NCBI GenBank assembly: GCA_038998005.1
Contig: JAVZIY010000041.1
Location: forward strand, 1-5,875
Direction of reading: 5' to 3'
Source of the DNA: CALIKW01 sp038998005
GTDB taxonomy: Archaea > Aenigmatarchaeota > Aenigmatarchaeia > CG10238-14 > SCSR01
Length of the DNA stretch: 5,875 bases
Positions 1-4,937 of the stretch are shown here, piece by piece. A program made the position numbers and the translations under genes. How positions within the stretch are numbered: the stretch's first letter is position 1; each line of letters opens with the position of its first letter. The notes under the pieces are model-generated. The model ran no database searches, had not been told where the DNA came from, and worked only from the letters and a program-made list of their open reading frames with translations.

Positions 1-1
1 C

Positions 2-181
2 GAAAGAGGATTGCATTGGGAAAGGCATGGTGAAATAAATTACTTTAATTATTACTGGACCTTGGAAGATTATTTTAATGCAATTTCACCTTTTTTTAGG
101 ATAGAAGAAATTAAAGAAATAGATTCTTTTGAATGGAAAAATTACCCACATTTCTTGCTTATTAAAGCAGGAAAAATCTAA
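2..181 (+). CDS. C-terminal end of a probable class I SAM-dependent methyltransferase (5'-truncated by the window)
   Basis: An open frame enters from the left edge and ends at TAA 179-181, giving 59 visible residues. The tail contains HWERHGEINYFNYYWTLEDY, then a stretch ending FFRIEEIKEID, and finishes YPHFLLIKAGKI. Many class I SAM-dependent methyltransferases end this way: a short 'lid' helix (TLEDYFNAI), a β-strand with a 'FRIEEIKE' hairpin and a last strand 'P.FLLIKA'. That resemblance is the whole basis of the call. The SAM-binding glycine motif lies upstream, outside the window, so substrate and family cannot be given. The gene is convergent with rpl23, and the two coding regions share bases 178-181. 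A different fold is possible, but the frame is clearly coding, with aromatic-rich, protein-like composition. Confidence 0.55.
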   Translation, partial: ERGLHWERHGEINYFNYYWTLEDYFNAISPFFRIEEIKEIDSFEWKNYPHFLLIKAGKI

Positions 182-438
182 ACCATACCGAGCTTTGCAG
201 ATATGTCAGAAGCCTTAAATTCTGGTTTTAATTTAATTATCGCCTTCTTTTCTCCTGTCGGCATTATTTGTGTGTTTACCTTTTCAACTTTAACTTCAAA
301 GAGTTTTTCAAAAGCCTCTTTTATTTCCTTTTTCTTTGCCTTTCTATTTACAATAAAAACTATCTTGTTCTCCTTTTCCACCAGGCTAGTTGATTTCTCT
401 GTTAGATAAGGGTAGTATAAAATTTTATAGGGATCCAT
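178..438 (-). CDS. rpl23: 50S ribosomal protein L23 (uL23), archaeal type
   Basis: This encodes the 86-residue uL23, which binds 23S rRNA domain III next to the polypeptide exit tunnel and serves as a docking site for SRP and other nascent-chain factors (family knowledge). The sequence shows the archaeal hallmark order: a short N-terminus with YPYLTEKS at residues 9-16, the strand NKIVFIVNRKAKK (about 24-36), then IKEAFEKLFEVKVEKVNTQI, and GEKKAIIKLKPEF before a short C-terminal helix. Length matches archaeal members (about 82-90). The start is supported by an AGGTGA Shine-Dalgarno motif at 444-449, five bases upstream of the ATG and inside the end of rpl4. The gene overlaps rpl4 by 14 bases in another frame, implying translational coupling. 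It is the last gene of the operon here; no L2 follows. Confidence 0.97.
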   Translation of the reverse strand: MDPYKILYYPYLTEKSTSLVEKENKIVFIVNRKAKKKEIKEAFEKLFEVKVEKVNTQIMPTGEKKAIIKLKPEFKASDISAKLGMV

Positions 439-1237
439 TTAGTTCACCTAATTTTTCTATAGCAGATTTTGTAAATATGGTTAATCTCCCTGGTTTTGCA
501 CCAGGAGCTAATTTTTCAACACTTAAATTCTCTACTTTACAAACATCAAAACCAGGTAAATTCTTTACAGCTTTGCTTATCCCTTTATCATTAGTAATAA
601 CCACCAAAGGACCTTTCTTTTTCTTATAAACTCTCCCTCTCATCTTTCCTTTTCCTGCCCTAACTTTTTTCTTCTTTACTCTCTCCAGTTCTTTTTCCAA
701 ACCTATTTTTTTCAAAAATTCTACAAGTTCCTTAGTTTTTTTAACATCTTCTATTTTATCATCAACAACTATAGGCAACTCTTTAATCTCTTCTACTTTA
801 TGCCCTCTTTTAATCACAAATTCTTTAATTGCAGTTGCAGCTATTGCTGATCTAATAGCTTTTTTTCTTTCCCTTTTGTTTATCTTTTGCTCCCAAATCT
901 TTTCAGTTTTTGGAGGATGTGCTTTTCTTCCACCCCTTGCACTTGGAACAAATCTTGCTTGCCAAATCATTTGTAAAGGAATACCTTTTCCATGTATTCT
1001 TGGAAGTCTTGCCATTTCCCTATTCATCATCGTCCATCTATACCTTCTCAATCCATGGTAATGAGCAGATGTCCTTTTTCCTGCCATCACATCTGAACCA
1101 TACGGATGCCTCTTCTTGCTCATCGTAGCCAAGAAAGCTCTTAATATTAAATCTTCTCTTACAGGTTCTTCAAAAATTTTTGGGAGTTTTATTCTTTCTA
1201 TTTCTTCTCCATTTAAATCTTTAACTCCTATTTCCAT
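425..1237 (-). CDS. rpl4: 50S ribosomal protein L4 (uL4), archaeal/eukaryotic long form
   Basis: uL4 is an early-binding large-subunit protein whose extended loop lines the exit tunnel constriction (family knowledge). The 270-residue product has the conserved loop start GKRTSA (53-58), then a basic, aromatic stretch AHYHGLRRYRW followed by MMNREMARLPRIHG up to residue 83. The diagnostic RFVPSARGGRKAHPPK motif (95-110) and a long helical, basic C-terminal half follow (KKIGLEKELERVKKKK, VRAGKGKMRGR, then GPLVVITND and LTIFTKSAIEKL). The AHYHG variant replaces the more usual archaeal 'AESWG' here and recalls DPANN sequences, a tentative link. A GGAG at 1246-1249 lies eight bases before the ATG. 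The gene sits 53 bp after rpl3 and overlaps rpl23 by 14 bases, consistent with one transcript. Eukaryotic L4 is the same family but longer. Confidence 0.97.
   Translation of the reverse strand: MEIGVKDLNGEEIERIKLPKIFEEPVREDLILRAFLATMSKKRHPYGSDVMAGKRTSAHYHGLRRYRWTMMNREMARLPRIHGKGIPLQMIWQARFVPSARGGRKAHPPKTEKIWEQKINKRERKKAIRSAIAATAIKEFVIKRGHKVEEIKELPIVVDDKIEDVKKTKELVEFLKKIGLEKELERVKKKKVRAGKGKMRGRVYKKKKGPLVVITNDKGISKAVKNLPGFDVCKVENLSVEKLAPGAKPGRLTIFTKSAIEKLGELNGSL
444..449 (-). promoter_or_regulatory. Shine-Dalgarno site of rpl23
   Basis: On the minus strand AGGTGA lies five bases before the rpl23 ATG (436-438), within the last codons of rpl4. It is complementary to the conserved CCUCC-containing 3' end of archaeal 16S rRNA and fixes the rpl23 start despite the overlap with rpl4. 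Confidence 0.8.
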
Positions 1238-1245
1238 TTAAACCA

Positions 1246-1249
1246 CTCC
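1246..1249 (-). promoter_or_regulatory. Probable Shine-Dalgarno site of rpl4
   Basis: The minus strand reads GGAGTGGTTTAA directly before the rpl4 ATG at 1237. GGAG is a good anti-SD match with eight bases of spacing. An out-of-frame ATG overlaps the motif (ATGGAG) and would encode only about seven codons, so I do not regard it as a gene. Confidence 0.6.
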
Positions 1250-1270
1250 ATAACTTTTAACTTTTTTGCA

Positions 1271-1280
1271 GAATATATTT
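1271..1280 (-). promoter_or_regulatory. Possible internal TATA box between rpl3 and rpl4
   Basis: The minus strand has AAATATATTC in the 53-bp rpl3-rpl4 gap, about 26 bp upstream of the rpl4 Shine-Dalgarno. It could supply an internal promoter for rpl4-rpl23, but in DNA this AT-rich such a match arises easily by chance. Confidence 0.25.
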
Positions 1281-1290
1281 TCTATTTCTT

Positions 1291-2259
1291 TCATTTAATC
1301 ACTTCCTTTATTTCAGGGACAAGCAATTTAATTTTTCCTGTTCTTATACCATGCCTTAAAAATACAAGCCTTTTCTTACTCCCTGGTATAGAACCTTCCA
1401 AAAGAATGTAATTCCTTTTAATTACTCCATACCTTATAAAGCCACCTTTTGGATTTATTTCTCCTCCTTCACTAATTTTTAAAACCCTTTTGTTAAATTC
1501 GGTTCTTGTTTGAAAGCCTAACTGACCAGCTTGCGGTACTGTCCACCTAACCTTTCCAGGTCTTTCTTGCCCAAGTGTTCCTACATGCCTTTCCTTTCCA
1601 TGTGCCTTTCTCCTCTGTATTTTAACACCAAACCTTTTTACTGGACCAGCCGTTCCCTTCCCTTTTGTCACAGCAATTACATCTACAAATTCGCCCTCTC
1701 TAAAAACATCTTTTGCATTTATTTCTTTTCCTAATAAAGATTTTGCAAATTCAAACATCTCCTTTATATTTTTTCCTCCAATTTCTATTTCAAAAATCTC
1801 TGGCTTCTTTTTTCCTATTCCAGAAATTCTCGGCTGAGTAGAGACTATAAGCCTTATCTTAGAGATCTTACTCAAATTTTCCTCTATTTTTTTAAAATTT
1901 TCTTCATTTGGTTTAACTTTAACTTTTCTCTCAAGATCATTTGGTAAATTTTTTGACCAAACTTCAGTAAAAACCTTTAATCCTTTCTTTATTTCTTCGT
2001 ATGCTCTTATTCCAATAATTTTTAACGGTGGGCAATCCAAAACTGTTGCAGGAATTGCTATCTCTTGCCCAAAGGTAGGAGAATTCTTTCTATTATCGAT
2101 TAAAGTAACGGAGACCATCCCAGCCTTATAACCCGCGAATCCTAAGATTTTTGGTTTTTCAGATTCAGGGTAAGTTCTAATTCTCGGATAAATTCTCCTA
2201 GCCCTTTTTCTAGGATAAAATGCTAAACTTCCTGCCTTTGGCTTACTTATTTTAACCAT
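1291..2259 (-). CDS. rpl3: 50S ribosomal protein L3 (uL3), archaeal type
   Basis: uL3 binds domain VI of 23S rRNA and sends a finger toward the peptidyl-transferase centre; it is among the first proteins to assemble (family knowledge). The 322-residue product has the archaeal N-terminal signature PKAGSLAFYPRKRARR (7-22), the β-barrel region GFAGYKAGMVSVTLID (40-55), and the central VTKGKGTAGPVKRFGVK (197-213). The finger follows, with HVGTLG (225-230) and then VPQAGQLGFQTRTEFNKRVL. The C-terminus GSKKRLVFLRHGIR is typical. Bacterial L3 is much shorter (about 210), so the length supports an archaeal or eukaryotic source. A GTGAT Shine-Dalgarno motif at 2264-2268, four bases before the ATG, supports the start. 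This is the first gene of the operon, divergent from the HIT gene. Confidence 0.97.
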   Translation of the reverse strand: MVKISKPKAGSLAFYPRKRARRIYPRIRTYPESEKPKILGFAGYKAGMVSVTLIDNRKNSPTFGQEIAIPATVLDCPPLKIIGIRAYEEIKKGLKVFTEVWSKNLPNDLERKVKVKPNEENFKKIEENLSKISKIRLIVSTQPRISGIGKKKPEIFEIEIGGKNIKEMFEFAKSLLGKEINAKDVFREGEFVDVIAVTKGKGTAGPVKRFGVKIQRRKAHGKERHVGTLGQERPGKVRWTVPQAGQLGFQTRTEFNKRVLKISEGGEINPKGGFIRYGVIKRNYILLEGSIPGSKKRLVFLRHGIRTGKIKLLVPEIKEVIK

Positions 2260-2263
2260 TCAA

Positions 2264-2268
2264 ATCAC
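2264..2268 (-). promoter_or_regulatory. Shine-Dalgarno site of rpl3
   Basis: On the minus strand AAAGTGATTTGA precedes the rpl3 ATG. GTGAT matches the 3' half of the archaeal GGAGGTGAT motif and stands four bases from the start codon. The preceding in-frame codons are not needed to make a family-length L3, so this start is favoured. Confidence 0.6.
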
Positions 2269-2295
2269 TTTATTTTTAGTTAAGATAAATAAAAG

Positions 2296-2309
2296 GTTTA
2301 TTTAAAAAC
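2296..2309 (-). promoter_or_regulatory. Candidate TATA box driving the rpl3-rpl4-rpl23 operon
   Basis: The minus strand reads TTTTTAAATAAACC here. Centred near 2302, a start site about 26 bp downstream would fall near 2276, leaving a leader of about 17 nt that just contains the rpl3 Shine-Dalgarno at 2264-2268. A second AT-rich match (TTTTATTTATC, about 2284-2294) would place the start at or past the SD and is less consistent. No experimental evidence is available. Confidence 0.45.
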
Positions 2310-2318
2310 TTAAATTTT
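2309..2318 (+). promoter_or_regulatory. Candidate TATA box for a leaderless HIT-gene transcript
   Basis: CTTAAATTTT preceded by AAAAA (BRE-like purines) is centred about 26 bp upstream of the HIT start codon at 2339. No Shine-Dalgarno lies before that ATG. The geometry fits archaeal leaderless transcription. It lies back to back with the rpl3 TATA candidate on the other strand. Confidence 0.4.
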
Positions 2319-2338
2319 TTCTTTTTAAATTCTTATGC

Positions 2339-2848
2339 ATGGAATGTATATTTTGTGAAATAATTAGAGGGAATGTAAAATCTAAAATAGTGCATGAGGA
2401 TGAGATTTCTCTAGCTTTTCTTGATATTAATCCTAGAACAAAAGGTATGACAATAATTATTCCTAAGCAACATTATGAAAAGTTTGATGAAAATTTTGAG
2501 CTTTCTACAAGGGTTTTTTTCTCGGCTTTAATAGTTGCAGAAAAAATTAAACAAGCCCTAAACCCAAGAGAAATACTTTTCTCTATCATATCTTCAGAGC
2601 TGGTAAAGCATTTTCACGTCCGAATTTATCCTGTTTTTGATGAGGTTCCTTTAATAGAAACCAAGCCTTTATCCATTACTGATGAAGAGCTTGAAAATAT
2701 TGCAGAAAAAATTAGAAGTATAAGAATTGAGTTAAAGGAAGAGAAAAAAGAGGTAAAAAAGAAAGAAGAGAAGAAGGAAGAAGAAAAGGAAAGAAAGAGA
2801 AGTGAGGAAGAGGTTTATTGGATAAAAAGGGATTTTGAAATTCCTTAA
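2339..2848 (+). CDS. HIT-family (histidine triad) nucleotide-binding protein with divergent triad and charged tail
   Basis: The first about 115 residues form a HIT domain, a family of nucleotide hydrolases and transferases acting on phosphoramidates, dinucleoside polyphosphates and similar compounds. Visible elements are N-terminal CIFCEIIRG with a C3-x2-C6 zinc pair, FLDINPRTKGMTIIIPKQH (27-45; H45 a probable third zinc ligand), and the triad region KHFHVRIYPV (90-99). The motif should read H-x-H-x-H; here it is H91-F-H93-V-R95, so the nucleophile-position His is kept but the third His is Arg. Residues about 131-160 are a lysine/glutamate-rich stretch, probably a single helix or coiled coil, ending in a hydrophobic YWIKRDFEIP tail. 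The product is 169 residues against about 110-150 for simple HIT proteins, the excess being the tail. A second ATG at 2335 is out of frame. The substrate is unknown. Confidence 0.8.
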   Translation: MECIFCEIIRGNVKSKIVHEDEISLAFLDINPRTKGMTIIIPKQHYEKFDENFELSTRVFFSALIVAEKIKQALNPREILFSIISSELVKHFHVRIYPVFDEVPLIETKPLSITDEELENIAEKIRSIRIELKEEKKEVKKKEEKKEEEKERKRSEEEVYWIKRDFEIP

Positions 2849-2871
2849 AGGAAGATTTGCTTAAACTTGAA

Positions 2872-2883
2872 TTTTTATTTTTT
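2872..2883 (+). terminator. Candidate poly-T terminator after the HIT gene
   Basis: A run T5-A-T6 begins 24 nt after the HIT stop codon. Archaeal RNA polymerase terminates on U-rich tracts without a hairpin, so this could end the HIT transcript. It is also correctly placed to be part of a TATA-like element for the macro gene at 2901, so the two readings compete. Confidence 0.4.
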
Positions 2884-2900
2884 CTAAGAAAATTTAAAAT

Positions 2901-3383
2901 ATGTTAATTATTAAAAAAGGAGATATAACAGAAGAAGAATGCGATGCAATAGTAAATCCTGCAAATTCTCTTGGAATAATGGGAGGAGGGGTAGCTCTTG
3001 CAATTAAGAAAAAAGGAGGAGAAGAAATAGAAAGAGAAGCTAGAGCAAAAGCTCCAATTAAAGTAGGAGAAGCAATTGCAACAAAATCTGGAAAACTTAA
3101 GTGCAAATATATAATCCATTCTCCAACTATGGAAAAACCTGCTCAAAAAATTACTTTGGAGAATGTAAAACTTGCAACAAGAGCTGCTTTAGAACTAGCT
3201 AGAAAAATGAATTTAAAGAGCATAGCATTTCCAGGAATGGGAACTGGAGTTGGAGGAATAAGTTATGAGGATGCAGCAAAAATTATGATAGAAGAATGTA
3301 AAAAATTTAAAGAAATGGAGATAAGGCTAATTGCTTTTAATGAAGCTCTTTATGAAAGTTTTAGAAAATTTGTGGAAAAATGA
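2901..3383 (+). CDS. Macro-domain protein (ADP-ribose binding / ADP-ribosyl hydrolase-like)
   Basis: A stand-alone macro domain of 160 residues. Macro domains bind ADP-ribose and related ligands; some remove it from proteins or DNA, or process O-acetyl-ADP-ribose or ADP-ribose-1''-phosphate (family knowledge). Visible motifs are KKGDITEEECDAIVNPANS (5-23; N19 and N22 in the NPAN signature), GIMGGGVALAI (25-35), the conserved VGEAIATKSGKL (55-66), IIHSPTMEKPA (71-81), and the phosphate-binding loop SIAFPGMGTGVGGIS (107-121). The MacroD-type GGGVD aspartate is absent (GGGVA), as in AF1521-like archaeal proteins, so activity and substrate are uncertain. No Shine-Dalgarno precedes the ATG. The gene starts 52 bp after the HIT gene, and its TGA overlaps the UDG start (ATGA), indicating co-translation with a DNA repair enzyme. 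Confidence 0.92.
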   Translation: MLIIKKGDITEEECDAIVNPANSLGIMGGGVALAIKKKGGEEIEREARAKAPIKVGEAIATKSGKLKCKYIIHSPTMEKPAQKITLENVKLATRAALELARKMNLKSIAFPGMGTGVGGISYEDAAKIMIEECKKFKEMEIRLIAFNEALYESFRKFVEK

Positions 3384-3937
3384 ATAAAGAAAAAATTTTG
3401 GATGAAATTGCAGAAGAAATAAAAAATTGCAAAGTGTGTAGAAAGAACAAGTTTGGTTTAGCTGTCCCCGGGAAAGGTAATCCAAATTCAAAAATTGTTT
3501 TCATAGGTGAAGCACCAGGTTATCAAGAGAGTAAAAAAGGCGAGCCATTTGTTGGGCTTTCAGGAAAGTTTCTTGATTCTTTGTTTAAATTGATAGGAAT
3601 AAAAAGAGAAGAAGTTTTCATTACTTCACCAGTTAAATATTATCCTGGAAGAAGAGCTCCTACGAAAGAAGAAATAAAGCATGGTATGAATCATACTTCT
3701 AAGCAAATAGAAGTTATTAATCCTAAGCTTATAGTGATGCTTGGGAATGTTGCTTTAATGGCCTTGTTTCCAAATGAGAATCTTAAAATTTCAGAAGTTC
3801 ATGGTAAAGTGATTAAAAGGAATGGTAGAGTTTATTTCCCAACTTTCCATCCTTCTGCTGCAAGAAGATTTCCAAAAATTAGGGAAGAAATGATCAAGGA
3901 TTTTAAAAAACTGAGAAAATTATTGAAAAATTTATAG
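3380..3937 (+). CDS. Uracil-DNA glycosylase, family 4-like, with incomplete Fe-S cysteine set
   Basis: Uracil-DNA glycosylases excise uracil arising from cytosine deamination, starting base-excision repair. The 185-residue product shows the superfamily motif GEAPGYQES (43-51), PFVGLSG (56-62), FITSPVKYYP (80-89), INPKLIVMLGN (113-123), and the second active-site motif HPSAARRFP (157-165). Family 4 enzymes carry a 4Fe-4S cluster held by four cysteines. Here the N-terminal pair C17-x2-C20 is present, but the other two positions, expected by alignment with the usual 'VKC' and 'EEIEAC' segments, are Y87 and G102. No other Cys exists in the protein. HGMNH at 101-105 might offer His ligands, which is speculation. 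The start overlaps the macro stop by four bases. It may belong to a recognised clade of cysteine-poor UDGs that I cannot verify here. Confidence 0.88.
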   Translation: MNKEKILDEIAEEIKNCKVCRKNKFGLAVPGKGNPNSKIVFIGEAPGYQESKKGEPFVGLSGKFLDSLFKLIGIKREEVFITSPVKYYPGRRAPTKEEIKHGMNHTSKQIEVINPKLIVMLGNVALMALFPNENLKISEVHGKVIKRNGRVYFPTFHPSAARRFPKIREEMIKDFKKLRKLLKNL

Positions 3938-4052
3938 TTAACTGAAATAATATAATTTAGAAGTTCAAGTTAAAGAGCAGGATTTCAAAAATCTAAGTGG
4001 ATTCAATTAAACAATTAATGATTAAAAATTTAAAGAAATTAATCGATAACTG
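3938..4052. other. AT-rich intergenic spacer with possible leaderless promoter for the nucleotidyltransferase gene
   Basis: No gene or stable RNA fold is evident. AAATTTAAAG at about 4026-4035 is TATA-like, centred about 23 bp before the ATG at 4053, and no Shine-Dalgarno is present before that start. A short open stretch (about 3954-4010), reading NLEVQVKEQDFKNLSGFN then a stop, could be the decayed tail of a lost gene, but it lacks an identifiable start and is too short to call. Confidence 0.35.
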
Positions 4053-4802
4053 ATGTTTGTGAATGCCATGAATAACCATAAAGAGAAATTAAATCTAATT
4101 ACAAAAAGACTTTATGAAGATAAGTTTTATGTAGAAATGTTTTCAACAGCATTAGATTATTGTAAGGACCTAATAGTTCACTTAAGTGATTTTATAGTTT
4201 CTGTAGGCCTTAGAGGTTCGCTTGTTACAGGTGAAATAACATTAGAAGAAGATATAGATATATTAATTAATACCAAAAAGATGAAAGAAGTCGAATGTTA
4301 TACTAAAAAATTATGCAAGATTTATGACACTTTGTTAAAAAAGAATCTCCCTCAACTTTTAAGAGATAAAATATTTTCCGTCTATATACCAGAAACTCCA
4401 GCCAATCCTTATGAAAGACATAAGCTATTTTTAAAAGATCCAGTAGATTTGGAAATTAGGACAACTTATGCTGAACAATTGATATTGCCCTTAGAAAAGG
4501 AGAAATTGATATATAAGTTTCAAACAAATGAGCTAAGAGAAATCGTCAATATGGCTTTATCAAATAAAGATGAAGATAGTATTGCAGCTATGAAAAAAGC
4601 GAGAGAAATTGCTATAAAGAAATACAACATAGATAGAGACGATGCTCATAATTCTACTATAATAACTCAGGCTAGAATGATTGGTCTATGGTTTTCAAAA
4701 GAAAAAATTCAACAGAATACCATTATAGAAAAAAGAGACAAAATTATAGAAGAGGTTTTTGGAGAAAAAATTACAGAAATAAAATCCCTCTTAAGAATAT
4801 AG
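4053..4802 (+). CDS. Nucleotidyltransferase-fold protein of unknown role
   Basis: The product is 249 residues. It has the polymerase-β-type nucleotidyltransferase signature hG[GS]-x9-13-Dh[DE]h: GLRGS (52-56), then EEDIDILI (65-72) with D67 and D69 as probable metal ligands. VDLEI (131-135) is a good candidate for the third catalytic carboxylate strand. The remaining about 110 residues look α-helical and charged, with no family I recognise. The set of catalytic acids suggests an active enzyme that transfers a nucleotide to a protein, RNA or small molecule. No HEPN or other toxin-antitoxin partner is adjacent, so a MNT-HEPN pairing is not supported. The start at 4053 is preferred because of an upstream TATA-like box. 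ATG 4068, with GTGA at 4059-4062 just upstream, is a plausible alternative giving a protein five residues shorter. AT content is like its neighbours, giving no sign of recent transfer. Confidence 0.75.
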   Translation: MFVNAMNNHKEKLNLITKRLYEDKFYVEMFSTALDYCKDLIVHLSDFIVSVGLRGSLVTGEITLEEDIDILINTKKMKEVECYTKKLCKIYDTLLKKNLPQLLRDKIFSVYIPETPANPYERHKLFLKDPVDLEIRTTYAEQLILPLEKEKLIYKFQTNELREIVNMALSNKDEDSIAAMKKAREIAIKKYNIDRDDAHNSTIITQARMIGLWFSKEKIQQNTIIEKRDKIIEEVFGEKITEIKSLLRI

Positions 4803-4904
4803 CTAAGTTATTAAGCTTAATTTTCTTCTATAAGTTTTATTTACAAGATTAGAGATAAAACCAACAAAAAAGCTTCTTTTTATAATTAAAATATTTTCTA
4901 TTAA

Positions 4905-4917
4905 AAAATATTTTTTT
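4905..4917 (+). promoter_or_regulatory. TATA-like / poly-T tract before the zinc-ribbon gene
   Basis: An A-run, ATA and seven T's lie about 21-33 bp before the ATG at 4938. This could be the TATA element of a leaderless transcript or a U-tract terminator of the upstream nucleotidyltransferase gene, 108 nt past its stop. The sequence does not separate the two. No Shine-Dalgarno precedes the downstream ATG. Confidence 0.3.
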
Positions 4918-4937
4918 AAGATTAGAATATAAATCCA

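Noticed and set aside
203..1237. Several open frames on the plus strand opposite rpl23 and rpl4 (for example 203-409, 390-629, 876-1061, 910-1128)
   Set aside because: They run antisense to unmistakable ribosomal genes, have low-complexity Phe/Ser-rich composition typical of antisense to Lys/Glu-rich proteins, and lack family motifs or start signals.
1531..1734. Plus-strand open frame opposite rpl3
   Set aside because: Shadow of the conserved L3 core on the other strand; no motif and no ribosome-binding site.
2640..2690. C/D-box sRNA-like TGATGA strings
   Set aside because: They fall within HIT coding sequence as Asp-Glu codons, without paired D boxes or terminal stems at the right spacing.
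2894..3146. Minus-strand open frames opposite the macro-domain gene
   Set aside because: Antisense to the conserved macro motifs; Phe/Ser-rich and not protein-like.
3954..4010. Short open run NLEVQVKEQDFKNLSGFN before a stop
   Set aside because: Possibly the decayed end of a gene, but without start, homologue or sufficient length it is indistinguishable from chance.
4053..4802. MNT-HEPN toxin-antitoxin interpretation of the nucleotidyltransferase
   Set aside because: No adjacent HEPN gene. The only nearby Arg/His pair in the protein (RDDAH) has the wrong spacing for the HEPN R-x4-6-H motif.
4811..4820. 10-bp palindrome TTAAGCTTAA after the nucleotidyltransferase stop
   Set aside because: AT-rich palindromes this short are expected by chance, and no T-tract or promoter geometry makes it a terminator or operator.
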